Origin: Frankia nepalensis
Lineage (GTDB): Bacteria; Actinomycetota; Actinomycetes; Frankiales; Frankiaceae
Length of the DNA stretch: 45,286 bases
Direction of reading: 5' to 3'
NCBI RefSeq assembly: GCF_016786325.1
Contig: NZ_JADWYU010000252.1
Span: 6,897 to 52,182 of the forward strand
Shown one piece after another: positions 8,504-18,367 of this stretch (position 1 is its first letter; the number at the start of each line of letters is the position of its first letter). The notes under the pieces were generated by a model. It ran no database searches, had not been told where the DNA came from, and saw nothing but the letters and a program-made list of their open reading frames with translations. A program made the translations under genes and the position numbers.

Positions 8504-9505
8504 GGAGGCCGCGGTGGCGCGGCGGGTGAGGGTCTGGGTACCGGCGGTGAGCAGGGTGGCGACGTCAACGGTTCGACCGGTGAAAAGCCGGACCTGCTCG
8601 ACCGCCTGGGCCGCGAGGACCACCAATCCGCCGGACACCCGGGCACCGGAGCGGTAGGCCGTCACGGCGAGCGCGGTCGGCCAGGGGTGGTAGAGCAGCT
8701 CGACCAGGGGGCAGCCCGCGGGCCAGGTCCACTCGGCGATCTGGTCGGTGACGCCCTCGGGGGTCGTCGCGATCACCAGGTCCGGGCCGGAGCGCAGGCC
8801 GCCGGCGACGATCTCCCAGGGCAGCGCGGTGACGGCGAGGCCGACGCGCTCGCCGATCTGGGCGAGCGGGGCGACGGCCGCCGCGCGGCGGGCGACCACA
8901 CCGACGCGGCGGACCCCGACGCTGGCGAGCGCGGCGACGGCGGCGCGGGCCGTTCCCCCGGCGCCGAGCACCAGCGCGCGCACCGGCGGCGAGGCCAGCG
9001 CCGGCCACGTCGACGACCCGTCCCAATGGCTCGGCTGCCAGCCGGCCCCCGACGAGCCGGCCGCCGACAAGCCGGCCGCCGACGACGAACCGGGGGCGAG
9101 CGGCGCCGCCTCGGGGTGGGCGAGCGCCGGGATGGCGCCGAGGGCCTGGAGGACGGCGTACCGGATGCCGGCGATGTCCGTGTTGTGGCCGGCGAGCGTC
9201 CCATCCGGCTCGACGACGACCGTGTTGACCGCCCCGACCAGCGCGGCGGTGTCGTCAAGGCGGTCGACGAGACCGACGGCGGCCGTCTTCAACGGCATCG
9301 TCAGCGAGAGGCCGGCCCAGCTCGGCTCCGACCGGAGCCAGGTCAGCAGGCTCGGCAGGGCCGCCTCGTCGGTGTTGATGGCCGTGTACGTCCAGTCGCT
9401 CAGGCCGAGCGCCTGATACGCGGCGCGGTGCAGGACGGGCGAGAGCGAGTGCCCGATCGGCGAGCCGAGCACGGCTGCCTGCCGGGGACCATTCATCTCA
9501 GCCAC
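8477..9505 (-). CDS. aroE: Shikimate dehydrogenase
   Basis: NADP-dependent reduction of 3-dehydroshikimate to shikimate. Motifs: GSPIGHSLSPVLH (14-26, shikimate binding), catalytic K73 in MPLKTAA, N94 and D110 (HNTD), and the dinucleotide loop GAGGTARA (181-188). I prefer the GTG at 9505, which has GAGGGAG about 6 bases upstream and overlaps the mltG stop by 8 bp; ATG at 9496 is the alternative. The product is 342 residues, longer than the usual 270-290. The excess is an Ala/Ser/Gly/Pro-rich insertion at about 128-172, between the substrate and nucleotide domains. It completes the pathway steps found at 346-3947, although it sits in the alaS-ruvX-mltG operon. Confidence 0.93.
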   Translation of the reverse strand: MAEMNGPRQAAVLGSPIGHSLSPVLHRAAYQALGLSDWTYTAINTDEAALPSLLTWLRSEPSWAGLSLTMPLKTAAVGLVDRLDDTAALVGAVNTVVVEPDGTLAGHNTDIAGIRYAVLQALGAIPALAHPEAAPLAPGSSSAAGLSAAGSSGAGWQPSHWDGSSTWPALASPPVRALVLGAGGTARAAVAALASVGVRRVGVVARRAAAVAPLAQIGERVGLAVTALPWEIVAGGLRSGPDLVIATTPEGVTDQIAEWTWPAGCPLVELLYHPWPTALAVTAYRSGARVSGGLVVLAAQAVEQVRLFTGRTVDVATLLTAGTQTLTRRATAASLTIPTHAR

Positions 9506-12299
9506 CGGTGCTCCCTCCCTCGGCCAGGTACCGGGCATACAGCGTGTCCCACTCCGCCTGGGTGGTGGCGAACTCCGTCCGCTTCGACTGCGGGAGGTAG
9601 GCGAAGTAGAACCAGGTTCCGTCCGCGCCCTGGTAGGGGTTCAGCGCCGACTCCAAAGCCCATCGCCCGGGGTTCGCGATCGCGCCCGGCGGCAGTCCCC
9701 TCACCTTACGGGTGTTGTAGGGATGGGACGTATTGATGACGTCGTCGATGGCCCCCGTGGGCCGGTCGAAGGCGTACCTCGTCGTCGAGTCCATGTCGAG
9801 CCTCGTGAACGCGCCAGTCTGGTCGCTCAGCCGGTTGTAGATCACCCGGGCGACCTTCGCGCCCTCGTCATGGCCGTTGACTTCCATCTCGATGATCGAC
9901 GCGATGGTCACGATCTCGCTCGGGGTCTTGCCGAGCTGCGCCGCCTTGCTCTCCAACTGGAGCTCGGTGGTCTGGCGGTTGAACTCGTCGATCATCATCT
10001 GCAGCGTCTGCTCGGGCGTCGCCTTCGGGTCCAGGTTGTAGGTCGTCGGGAAGAGGTACCCCTCGACCTGGTTCTTCGCGCTGTCGCCAGGGTTGGTCGC
10101 AAAGCTCGGCAGGGTCAGCTTGCCGGCCGGGTTCTTCACGATCGCCTCGTATGCCTCCTTTGGCACACCGAGGCGCTTGGACAGCTCGGTGATGATCCAG
10201 TCGACGGTCCTGCCCTCAGGAATCGTGAGCCGGTACTTCGACGCCGCCGGGTCGAGCAGCGCGCCGAGCGCGCCCGAGGCGCTCATCTCCTTCTGCAGGA
10301 CATAGGTCCCGGGCTGGATCTTCACCGAGTTCGGATCGTTGGCCGCGGCCGTGATGAACGCCTTCTGGCTCTTGACCACCCCGGCGTCGAAGAGCACCTT
10401 CGCGATGTCGGTCGCGGTCGCGCCACCGGCCACCGTGACCGTTACCTCGCCGCTGCCGGGTCCTGGGAAGTCCGGGATCTCGTCGTCACCGGTGATCTTG
10501 CCCAGCATCTTGCCGCCCACGAGGATGACACCGCCGAGCAGCACCGCGACCACCACCAGCATGGCGACGAGCTTCGGCAGCGCCCGGCGGCGGCGGCCGG
10601 CATCCGTGCCGTGTACGCGGCTCATCGTGCCCAACGGATGGGCGCCGTCACGCGCGCGACCACGGATGGGTGGCTCATCGTCGAGGTCCTCGTCCACGTC
10701 GTCATGCTCGTACTCATCGTCAGGCTCGAAGTCGTCCTCGTGGTCCGGATAGCCGCCCGCGCCGGCCCGGTCACGCCGCTCGTCCGGGTAGCCCTGGTCG
10801 CCGGAGCCGTACAGGTCCTCGGGCGGGGCGATCCGGAAGCGCAGCGCCTCGGTACGCCGCTCCGTCCCGCCGTGGCCGCCGCCCGTCCGGCGCGCGCCAC
10901 CGCGCGTCCCGCCTTCCCCTGGCGGAGGCGGCGGCGGTGGCGGTGGCGGCGGGGGCGGGGGCGGGGCGGGGAGCGCCCCGGTGCCGGGCTGGGACGGGCC
11001 GCCCGGGTAGTCGAAGGGCTCGCCGTGCTCGGGGCCGGTCGGCGGGCCCCCGTAGCCGCCGTGACCACCGGCGGGCGGGTAGCCGACGCCCGCCTCCTGG
11101 TACCCGCCGGGCCCGGTACCGCCGAGAGGTCCGGGATCGCCGGGATAGCCGGGGGCGCTGGGATAGCCGGGGTCACCGGAACGTCCGGGGTCGCCGGAAC
11201 GCCGGGGCTGGTCGCCGGTCCTGGGGTACGGATCGGCGAGGAACGGGGCCTGCTCGTGGCCGGTCACGGACGGACCGGTTCCCCCCGCGAGGCCCCCGTA
11301 GCCATATCCGTCGGCCGGCGCGGCCTGCTGGTAACCGGAATCTTCCTGATAACCGGCGGCCGGCGGATAGCCCGTGTCGCCGTAGGCGCCCGCGCCGGCG
11401 GGGTAGCCGGCGGCCTGGTAGGCCGCCCGCTGGTAGGCGGCGTCGGCCTGACCCGTGTCGACCTGGGAGGCGTCCTGGTAACCGGCCGGGTACCCCGACG
11501 GCTGCTGGCCACCGGTAGACGCGCCGGCGGCCGGGTAGCCGCCGCTCTGGTAGCCGAACGCCTCGTGGACGGACGCCGCGATGCCGTAACCGGGTTCGCC
11601 GTACGCGGGTTCGGCGTACGCGGGTTCGGCGTACCCGGGTTCGGCGTAGCCGGGATCGCCGTGGCCCGGCGCGCCGGAGCCGCCGGCCGAGCCGGCGACG
11701 GTGCCCGAGACCAGCGGTCCTGGGGTAAGCGGGCCCGGGACGAGCGGGCCGGTGACTGTCGGCCCGGCCGCGTAGGGGTCGGGGACGCCAGGGCCGGCGA
11801 CCTCCGGCGGCCCGTAGACCGAGGCGGCCGACGGCCCGGCGACCGCCTGGCCCGACACCGTCGGCGTCTGGTAGTTGGTGTCGTAGCCCGCCGAGCGAGC
11901 AGGCTCGTGACCGACAGTGAATCCGTCGGCGCCATAGCCGGAATCGGAATACCCAGGAGCATCGCCCCCGGACGTGCCGTAATTAGAATTACCGTAGCCG
12001 GACGCACCGTAATCAGGTGAACCGTAATTGGACGCGTCGTAAGTGGATGCGCCGTAACTGGGTGCGCCGTAGTCAGACGTGCCGTAATCAGAGCCGTGGT
12101 AATCCGGCGAGGCGGCCGGATATCCGCCGGTGGGGCCAGCCGCGGGTCCGCCGCCGATGATGATGTCAGCCGCGTCGTCGCGGGGGCCACCCACCGCGAA
12201 TGGGTCTACTGGCCGGGTGCTGTCCGATGGCGGGTTCGACCAGGGATCCTGTCCGTACCCGCCCCCGACGCCGTTGTCGAGGTCCCAGCGCTCGTTCAC
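9498..12299 (-). CDS. mltG: Endolytic peptidoglycan transglycosylase MltG with long disordered N-terminus
   Basis: Membrane-anchored lytic transglycosylase that cuts nascent glycan strands and is thought to terminate their synthesis. Residues 1 to about 558 are cytoplasmic by prediction and of low complexity. They contain a Tyr-Gly-Ser repeat zone (about 65-125), Tyr/Pro/Ala/Gly-rich segments, a run of 14 prolines and an acidic stretch just before the membrane. One helix follows at about 575-597, then the YceG/MltG domain with YLFPTTYNL, catalytic E804 in SIIEMEV, NRL, LPPGAIANPG and a C-terminal WFYFAYLP. At 933 residues it is far longer than E. coli MltG (about 340). GTG at 12299 overlaps the ruvX stop (GTGA). 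It acts at the cell envelope; the tail may recruit cell-wall or division proteins (inference). Confidence 0.93.
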   Translation of the reverse strand: MNERWDLDNGVGGGYGQDPWSNPPSDSTRPVDPFAVGGPRDDAADIIIGGGPAAGPTGGYPAASPDYHGSDYGTSDYGAPSYGASTYDASNYGSPDYGASGYGNSNYGTSGGDAPGYSDSGYGADGFTVGHEPARSAGYDTNYQTPTVSGQAVAGPSAASVYGPPEVAGPGVPDPYAAGPTVTGPLVPGPLTPGPLVSGTVAGSAGGSGAPGHGDPGYAEPGYAEPAYAEPAYGEPGYGIAASVHEAFGYQSGGYPAAGASTGGQQPSGYPAGYQDASQVDTGQADAAYQRAAYQAAGYPAGAGAYGDTGYPPAAGYQEDSGYQQAAPADGYGYGGLAGGTGPSVTGHEQAPFLADPYPRTGDQPRRSGDPGRSGDPGYPSAPGYPGDPGPLGGTGPGGYQEAGVGYPPAGGHGGYGGPPTGPEHGEPFDYPGGPSQPGTGALPAPPPPPPPPPPPPPPPGEGGTRGGARRTGGGHGGTERRTEALRFRIAPPEDLYGSGDQGYPDERRDRAGAGGYPDHEDDFEPDDEYEHDDVDEDLDDEPPIRGRARDGAHPLGTMSRVHGTDAGRRRRALPKLVAMLVVVAVLLGGVILVGGKMLGKITGDDEIPDFPGPGSGEVTVTVAGGATATDIAKVLFDAGVVKSQKAFITAAANDPNSVKIQPGTYVLQKEMSASGALGALLDPAASKYRLTIPEGRTVDWIITELSKRLGVPKEAYEAIVKNPAGKLTLPSFATNPGDSAKNQVEGYLFPTTYNLDPKATPEQTLQMMIDEFNRQTTELQLESKAAQLGKTPSEIVTIASIIEMEVNGHDEGAKVARVIYNRLSDQTGAFTRLDMDSTTRYAFDRPTGAIDDVINTSHPYNTRKVRGLPPGAIANPGRWALESALNPYQGADGTWFYFAYLPQSKRTEFATTQAEWDTLYARYLAEGGSTGG

Positions 12300-12802
12300 C
12301 GATCTTCCGGCGAGCAGCCAGCGGGGGGCGCGCCCTGCGCGCCGCCGCGGGCGTCCAGGGCGTGTTGCAGAATCTGCACGGCTGCCTCCTGGTCGACGAG
12401 ATCGCGGCGGGCGCGCTCACTGAGCCCACTCTCGGCCATTCTGCGGTGCGCCACCGCCGTAGTCAGCCGCTCGTCGACGAGCCGGACGGGCACGGGCGCG
12501 ACGCGAGCGGCCAGCTGCCGCGCGTACTGCCGCGCCTGCTGAGCCGCTGGACCCTCCTCACCGGAGAGGGTCCTTGGCAGACCGACCACCACCGCCACAG
12601 CATGCCGTTCCGTGACAAGCTCGGCTAGCTGGGCGAGATCTCTGTTGTCAGACACGTCGCGACGAAGAGTACCGACCGGTAGCGCGAGCACCCCATCCGG
12701 GTCGCTCGCGGCCACCCCCACCCGCACCGTGCCGACGTCGACGCCGAGCCACACGCCGCGCGGAAGCGGCCGGCGGGCGGCCCGGTGACGCGGCTTGCGC
12801 AT
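12296..12802 (-). CDS. ruvX: RuvX/YqgF family RNase H-fold nuclease
   Basis: Putative Holliday junction resolvase, also implicated in pre-16S rRNA 5'-end maturation. The 168 residues carry the RNase H-fold motifs: D22 in LGVDVGTVRVGVA, VVGLPRTLSGEEG in the middle, VRLVDERLTT and the C-terminal DLVDQEAAVQIL. The N-terminal 15 residues are Arg-rich. ATG at 12802 sits 2 bp after the alaS stop, and its own stop overlaps the mltG GTG, so alaS, ruvX, mltG and aroE look like one translationally coupled operon. This order is conserved in actinobacteria. Confidence 0.93.
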   Translation of the reverse strand: MRKPRHRAARRPLPRGVWLGVDVGTVRVGVAASDPDGVLALPVGTLRRDVSDNRDLAQLAELVTERHAVAVVVGLPRTLSGEEGPAAQQARQYARQLAARVAPVPVRLVDERLTTAVAHRRMAESGLSERARRDLVDQEAAVQILQHALDARGGAQGAPPAGCSPEDR

Positions 12803-12804
12803 CG

Positions 12805-15465
12805 CTACGAGGAGGCGGTCGCCGCGACGAGCTCGCGGACCTTGCCAAGCGCGCGCCCGACGCCGCTCGCGTCGCCGCCGCCGCCCTGGGCGACGTCCGG
12901 CTTGCCGCCGCCGCGGCCACCGAGCTCGGCGGTGGCCACCTTGACCAGGTCGCCCGCCTTCAGGCCGCGGCCGCGCGCGCCCTCGGTGGTGACGACGACG
13001 AGGAACGCCCGGTCGCCGGCCGCGGCCGCGGCCGCCACCACCGCGGGACGGTCCATGAGCCGGCCGCGCACGTCGAGCGCCAGCTTGCGCAGGTCGTCCG
13101 CGGAGGTGCCGTTCGGCGCCTCGGCGGCGACGAGCGCGATCCCGTTCACGTCGACCGCGCCGCCCGCGAGCCCCGCCGCCCCCGCGAGCACGGCCTCGCC
13201 GCGCAGCCGCTCCAGCTCCTTCTCCGCGTCACGGAGCCGGCTGACCACGTCGGACACCCGGTCGGGCAGCTCGTCGGCGCGGACCTTGAGAAGCCCGGAC
13301 AGCCGCGAGACCAGCAGGTGCTCGCGGGCCAGGTAACGGAACGCGTCCAGCCCGACCAGGCCCTCGACCCGGCGGGTGCCGGCGGAGATCGACGACTCGG
13401 AGAGCAGCTTGACCGCGCCGAGCTGGGCGGAGCGGGCCACGTGCGTGCCGCCGCACAGCTCGCGCGCGTAGTCGCCGACGTCGACGACGCGCACCCGCTC
13501 GCCGTACTTCTCGCCGAACAGCGCCATCGCGCCGAGCCGGCGGGCCTCGTCCTGGGTGGTCACGAACGCGGTCACCTCGAGGTCGCGCAGCGCGACCTCG
13601 TTGACCTCGTCCTCGACGTCGGCGAGCACCGACGCCGGCACGGCGCCCATCGCGTGGAAGTCGAACCGCAGGCGGCCGGGCGAGTTCAGCGAGCCGGCCT
13701 GGGTGGCGGACTCGCCGAGCGCGCGGCGGAACGCCGTGTGCACCAGGTGGGTGGCGGTGTGCGAGCGCGAGACCGCCCGGCGCCGGTCGGCGTCGACCGT
13801 CACCTCGACCTCGGCGCCGAGCCGCAGCTCGCCGCGCAGCACCCTGCCGCGGTGCAGCACCAGGTCCGGGATCGGCTTCTGCACGTCGAGGATCTCCACC
13901 TCGCCGCCGTCGAAGACGAACCTGCCGAGGTCGGCCTCCTGGCCGCCGGACTCCGCGTAGAACGGCGTGGTGTCGATGACGATGCCGACGTCCTCGCCCT
14001 CGCCGGCCGCCGGCACGCCCTGCCCGGTGGCCGCCGAGATGAGGCCGACGACGGACGCCGTGCGGGCCAGCTCGGCGTAGCCGGTGAAGGTCGTCGGCCC
14101 GGAGCGGGACAGGATCGGCCGGAACACCGACAGGTCGACGTTGCCGATCCGCCGCGCCGCGCGGTCGGCCTTGGCCAGCTCCCGCTGGCGGTCCATGAGC
14201 CGGCGGAAACCCGTCTCGTCGACCGTCAGGCCCGCCTCGGCCGCCATCTCCAGCGTCAGGTCGATCGGGAAGCCGTAGGTGTCGTGCAGCTGGAACGCCT
14301 CGTCGCCGCCGAGCTCGGTGGCGCCGGCGGCGCGCGCCCTGCCGACCGCGGTGTCGAAGATCGTGGTACCGGTGCGCAGGGTCTCCAGGAACGCCTGCTC
14401 CTCGGCGACGGCGACGCTGGTGATCGCCGCGCCCCGGTCGACCAGGTCCGGGTAGATCGAGCCCATCGCGGCGCGGACGACACCGAACAGGTCCTCCATC
14501 ACCGGCGCGCGCCCGCCGAGCAGGCGCACGTTGCGCACCGCGCGGCGCAGCATCCGGCGCAGCACGTAGCCGCGGCCCTCGTTGGAGGGGACGACGCCGT
14601 CGGCGATCAGCATGGCGGCGGTGCGGGTGTGGTCCGCGATGACCCGCAGCCGGACGTCGTCGGCCGCCTCGGCGCCGTAGCGGTGGCCGGTCAGCTCGCC
14701 GGCGCGGTCGAGCACCGGGCGGGAGATGTCGATCTCGTAGAGGTTCTCGACGCCCTGCAGCAGGGTCGCCATCCGCTCGAGGCCCATGCCGGTGTCGATG
14801 CTCTTCGCCGGCAGGTCGCCCAGGATCGGGTAGTCGTAGCCGGCGCCCTCGCCCCGCTCGTACTGCATGAAGACGAGGTTCCAGACCTCGAGGTAGCGGT
14901 TCTCGTCGGCGACGGGGCCGCCGTCGCGGCCGTAGGCCGGGCCGCGGTCGAAGTAGATCTCACTGCACGGGCCGCACGGGCCCGGGACGCCCATCGACCA
15001 GTAGTTGTCCTCCTTGCCCCGGCGCTGGATGCGCTCCGCGGGAAGGAGTCCCTTCCAGATCTCCTCGGCCTCGTCGTCGTCGAGGTAGACCGTCGCCCAC
15101 AGGTCGTCGGGCTTGAAGCCGAAACCCTCCGTGAGCAGCTCGAAGGCCCACGGGATCACTTCGGCCTTGAAGTAGTCGCCGAACGAGAAGTTCCCGCACA
15201 TCTGGAAGAACGACGCGTGCCGGGCGGTCTGGCCGACGTTGTCGATGTCGACCGTGCGGACGCATTTCTGCACGCTGGTCGCCCGGGGAGCGGGCGGGGT
15301 GAGGTCACCGAGGAAGTACGGCTTGAACGGCACCATGCCGGCGTTGACCAGCAGCAGCGTCGGGTCCTCAGCGATCAGCGACGCGCTGGGGACAACAAGG
15401 TGGCCGCGCTGCTCGAAGTGGGAGAGAAAGCGTCGGCGGATCTCGGCCGTTTCCATCGGATTCAC
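12805..15465 (-). CDS. alaS: Alanyl-tRNA synthetase
   Basis: Class II synthetase that charges tRNA-Ala. At 886 residues it is full length: the catalytic domain begins [17 protein letters not shown], with motif-2 region [19 protein letters not shown]. The editing domain has the zinc-binding SHTATHLVH (HxxxH) and CGGTHVARS. The C-Ala domain ends with [13 protein letters not shown]-like Gly-rich sequence. The start is at 15465 or at the ATG three codons on (15456); no clear ribosome site separates them. It heads the alaS-ruvX-mltG-aroE operon. A 197-bp gap separates it from the upstream membrane-protein gene and probably holds its promoter; I saw no T-box. Confidence 0.97.
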   Translation of the reverse strand: MNPMETAEIRRRFLSHFEQRGHLVVPSASLIAEDPTLLLVNAGMVPFKPYFLGDLTPPAPRATSVQKCVRTVDIDNVGQTARHASFFQMCGNFSFGDYFKAEVIPWAFELLTEGFGFKPDDLWATVYLDDDEAEEIWKGLLPAERIQRRGKEDNYWSMGVPGPCGPCSEIYFDRGPAYGRDGGPVADENRYLEVWNLVFMQYERGEGAGYDYPILGDLPAKSIDTGMGLERMATLLQGVENLYEIDISRPVLDRAGELTGHRYGAEAADDVRLRVIADHTRTAAMLIADGVVPSNEGRGYVLRRMLRRAVRNVRLLGGRAPVMEDLFGVVRAAMGSIYPDLVDRGAAITSVAVAEEQAFLETLRTGTTIFDTAVGRARAAGATELGGDEAFQLHDTYGFPIDLTLEMAAEAGLTVDETGFRRLMDRQRELAKADRAARRIGNVDLSVFRPILSRSGPTTFTGYAELARTASVVGLISAATGQGVPAAGEGEDVGIVIDTTPFYAESGGQEADLGRFVFDGGEVEILDVQKPIPDLVLHRGRVLRGELRLGAEVEVTVDADRRRAVSRSHTATHLVHTAFRRALGESATQAGSLNSPGRLRFDFHAMGAVPASVLADVEDEVNEVALRDLEVTAFVTTQDEARRLGAMALFGEKYGERVRVVDVGDYARELCGGTHVARSAQLGAVKLLSESSISAGTRRVEGLVGLDAFRYLAREHLLVSRLSGLLKVRADELPDRVSDVVSRLRDAEKELERLRGEAVLAGAAGLAGGAVDVNGIALVAAEAPNGTSADDLRKLALDVRGRLMDRPAVVAAAAAAGDRAFLVVVTTEGARGRGLKAGDLVKVATAELGGRGGGKPDVAQGGGGDASGVGRALGKVRELVAATASS

Positions 15466-15662
15466 GTCGTCCAGAGTCGAGGCGGTAGCGGGTCGGTCCA
15501 GGTCCAGGGTGGGGCTGGGACTGGGTACGTTGTCCGGCTTGGGCTGTTGGGCCGAGCGCCGTCGTTCACTTCCGTATGGCCGACGCCGCGTGCCCAGGCC
15601 ACCGTACCGCTGGCCGTCCCGGCGTCTCCACGACGTTTCGGATCGAGTGGGCGCGTCGAGGT

Positions 15663-15941
15663 CTACGGGCGGCGCACCCGCGGCAGGTGGACGGTGGCGT
15701 CGGGGTCGGCCGGGGGCAGTTCGTCCTCGTCCGGGTCGTCGTAGAGACCGAGCGCGTCGCGCAGCTCGTCCTCGCGCTCGGCCATGAACTCGCGGACGTC
15801 GGCCATGAAGTCCGACAACGACGCCACCAGCGAGCCCGCCACGCTTCCCGGCGAAAGCGCCGCCGCGGCCTTGGCCGCCTGACGGACCACCAGCACCCCG
15901 GCGACCGCGCCGAAGGTGACATAGAACAACCGGCGCGGCAT
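15663..15941 (-). CDS. DUF6167-like small membrane-anchored protein
   Basis: A 92-residue protein with one N-terminal hydrophobic helix (about 5-30, [21 protein letters not shown]), then an amphipathic segment ([26 protein letters not shown]) and an acidic, proline-containing tail. Its position between alaS and a DUF948 gene matches a conserved actinobacterial pair, which I associate with the DUF6167 family from memory. Its ATG at 15941 directly follows the TAG of the DUF948 gene, so the two are coupled. Function unknown; an envelope-associated role is likely from topology alone. Confidence 0.8.
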   Translation of the reverse strand: MPRRLFYVTFGAVAGVLVVRQAAKAAAALSPGSVAGSLVASLSDFMADVREFMAEREDELRDALGLYDDPDEDELPPADPDATVHLPRVRRP

Positions 15942-16445
15942 CTAACGGCCCCGCACCGGCTCGTCGAAATCGGCCGCCGTGGGCTGGGCCGGCGCGGCGC
16001 GCCGCCCCGGCCGTTCGGCCTTCTTCTCCGCCTTTATCTCGGCGGCGACCCGGGAACTGACCTCGGCGCGGGCCCGCTTGGCCGCGGCCTGGCGCACCCC
16101 GTAGGAGAACGCGGCGACCCGCACGATCGGGCCACCGACGGTCGCCGCGAACAGCGAGGTCATCGATGACACGTTGGTGCTGATCGTCTGCACGTTGGCC
16201 GTGATCGCGTCGATCCGGTCCAGCTCCTTGTTCACATGCGCGAGCGCGACGTTCACCTCGTCGACGGTCGCGCCCGCCTGGCGGACCCGCGCCGTGCCCT
16301 CGTCGATCGCGATACCGGTCTGGCGCACCCGCGCCGCGGTCTCGTCGAAGATCTTCCCGAGCTTGTACAGCGCGTAGCAGCCGAAGAGGACGAGCACGGC
16401 GAAGGCGCCCGAGGCGATCAGGCCCGCCATCGCGCCACCGGACAT
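15942..16445 (-). CDS. DUF948 membrane protein
   Basis: A 167-residue protein with one N-terminal membrane helix (about 6-28) and a long helical region with heptad-like spacing, including two similar segments ([19 protein letters not shown] and [19 protein letters not shown]). This is typical of DUF948 proteins found in Gram-positive bacteria. The C-terminal third is basic and Ala-rich ([22 protein letters not shown]). The ATG at 16445 has a TTGGAGG ribosome site 8 bases upstream, which beats the in-frame ATG at 16475. It is directly coupled to the DUF6167-like gene; function unknown, and a coiled-coil envelope role is inferred. Confidence 0.85.
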   Translation of the reverse strand: MSGGAMAGLIASGAFAVLVLFGCYALYKLGKIFDETAARVRQTGIAIDEGTARVRQAGATVDEVNVALAHVNKELDRIDAITANVQTISTNVSSMTSLFAATVGGPIVRVAAFSYGVRQAAAKRARAEVSSRVAAEIKAEKKAERPGRRAAPAQPTAADFDEPVRGR

Positions 16446-16660
16446 CTTCGCGCCTCCAATGCGGTCGGCCGGCACCCCGTCACCGGCCCGAGCTGGCCGG
16501 AACGCAACACCGGTCGTGAGAGGACCTTACCGACCGGATGGGGCGATCGTCCGGAAGGGCGCTAGCGCGCCCGCCGGACGCACCGCCGCCGGGCGCCGGC
16601 GCGCCCGGCCACACCCGACACGAGGTCGATGTGAAATCCCTGGCCAGCACCGGCCACGGG

Positions 16661-18346
16661 TCAGTCTGCTGGCCGCGCTCCGTCCGACAGACGCTCGGGC
16701 GCCTCGCGCCGCTGGTCGCGCAGGGCCGCGCGCAGCTCGTCGACCCGCGCAGCCGCGCGCCGCTCGAACCCGGCGTCGCCGGGGCGGTAGTAGTCGACGC
16801 CGGCCAGTTCGTCCGGCGCGTACTGCTGGCGGACGACCCCGCCCGGGTGGTCGTGCGGGTAGCGGTAGCCGTCGCCGTGCCCGAGCCGGCGCGCGCCCTG
16901 GTAATGCGCGTCACGCAGGTGAGCCGGCACCGGGCCGCCCCTGCCCGCCCGCACGTCGGCGGTCGCCGCGTCGATCGCGCGGATCACCGCGTTCGACTTG
17001 GGGGCGAGCGCCAGGTGGATGACCGCCTGCGCGAGCGCGAGCCGGGCCTCGGGCAGCCCGACCAGGTCCAGGGCCTGCGCGGCGGACACCGCGACACCGA
17101 GCGCGCCCGGGTCGGCCATCCCGACGTCCTCGCTGGCCAGGATGATGATCCGGCGGGCGATGAAGCGCGGGTCCTCGCCGGCCTCGATCATCCGGGCCAG
17201 GTAGTGCAGCGCCGCGTCGGCGTCGCCGCCGCGCATCGACTTGATGAACGCGCTGACCACGTCGTAGTGCTGGTCGCCGTCCCGGTCATAGCGCACCGCC
17301 GCGCGGTCGACGGCCCGCTCCAGCAGCTCCAGGTCCACGGCGGCCGCCGGCGCCGCCTCCTCGGCGGGCTCCCCGGCCGTCGCCCCGGCCGTCGTCCCGG
17401 CCGCGGCCCCGGACGAGGCGCCGCCCGCCGGCCGGTCGCCGGAACCGCCCGCGGCGGTGGCGTCGGCGCGGGCCGCCTCGGCGCCCGGGGCCGCCGGCAC
17501 GCCGGGGGCCGCCGGCGGGGGTTCGGCCCTCGTCGCGGCCAGGGCCGCCTCGGCGCTGGCCTCGAGCGCGGTGAGCGCCCGGCGGGCGTCGCCGCCGGCG
17601 AGCCGGACGAGGTGCTCGAGCGCGTCGTCCGCGATGCGCACCCGGCCGCCGTAGCCGCGCGGGTCGACCAGCGCCCGGCGCACCAGGAAACGGATGTCGT
17701 CGTCGGTCAGCGGGGTGAGCGTGAACAGCAGCGAGCGGGACAGCAGCGGCGCCACGACCGAGAACGACGGGTTCTCGGTCGTCGCGGCGACCAGGGTGAT
17801 CCAGCCGCGTTCCACCGCGGGCAGCAGGGCGTCCTGCTGGGTCTTGGTGAAGCGGTGCACCTCGTCGATGAACAGCACCGTGCGCAGGTCGGCGGCGAGC
17901 GCGCCACCCGGCGCGCGTTCACCCTCGGCCGGCCCGAACAGGCCGGCCTCACGCACCAGCCGCCGGGACTGGCTGGACCGGCTGCTCGACAGCGCCTCGC
18001 GCGCCTCGTCGATCACCGCCCGGACGTCCTTCACCCCCGCCGTGACGGCGGACAGCTCGCGAAAGCGCCGGCCGGTCGCGCGCGACACGATGTGCGCGAG
18101 CGTCGTCTTGCCGGTGCCGGGAGGGCCCCACAGGACGACGGACGTCGTCCCACCGCCCTCGACGAGACGGCGCAGCGGGCTGCCCGGCCCGAGCAGGTGG
18201 CGCTGCCCGACGAGCTCGTCGAGGCCGCGGGGACGCAGCCGCTCCGCCAGCGGCCCCGTCGGCGCGCCGGGCCCGCCGGCGGGAGACGGGGCGTCGGCGG
18301 TGGGAGCGGCGTCAGCGGTGGGAGCAACCGTGTCGAACAGGCTCAC
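16661..18346 (-). CDS. rarA: Replication-associated recombination protein A (RarA/MgsA)
   Basis: AAA+ clamp-loader-like ATPase that acts at stalled forks. Visible parts: Walker A GPPGTGKT at 74-81, Walker [11 protein letters not shown] at 157-166, sensor-1 type [10 protein letters not shown], and the RarA-specific C-terminal tetramerisation region with [22 protein letters not shown] and an [10 protein letters not shown] segment. At 561 residues it exceeds the usual 430-460, mainly through an Ala/Gly/Pro-rich insertion between the lid and the C-terminal domain (about 275-340) and a 30-residue Ala/Pro N-terminal tail. It is transcribed toward the DUF948 gene with a 215-bp gap. Confidence 0.95.
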   Translation of the reverse strand: MSLFDTVAPTADAAPTADAPSPAGGPGAPTGPLAERLRPRGLDELVGQRHLLGPGSPLRRLVEGGGTTSVVLWGPPGTGKTTLAHIVSRATGRRFRELSAVTAGVKDVRAVIDEAREALSSSRSSQSRRLVREAGLFGPAEGERAPGGALAADLRTVLFIDEVHRFTKTQQDALLPAVERGWITLVAATTENPSFSVVAPLLSRSLLFTLTPLTDDDIRFLVRRALVDPRGYGGRVRIADDALEHLVRLAGGDARRALTALEASAEAALAATRAEPPPAAPGVPAAPGAEAARADATAAGGSGDRPAGGASSGAAAGTTAGATAGEPAEEAAPAAAVDLELLERAVDRAAVRYDRDGDQHYDVVSAFIKSMRGGDADAALHYLARMIEAGEDPRFIARRIIILASEDVGMADPGALGVAVSAAQALDLVGLPEARLALAQAVIHLALAPKSNAVIRAIDAATADVRAGRGGPVPAHLRDAHYQGARRLGHGDGYRYPHDHPGGVVRQQYAPDELAGVDYYRPGDAGFERRAAARVDELRAALRDQRREAPERLSDGARPAD

Positions 18347-18367
18347 CCACCAACCGTACGGCGATCG

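Noticed and set aside
15466-15662. Possible T-box or other riboswitch before alaS
   Set aside because: No T-box core, specifier stem or antiterminator could be seen; the stretch is just low-complexity GC-rich DNA.
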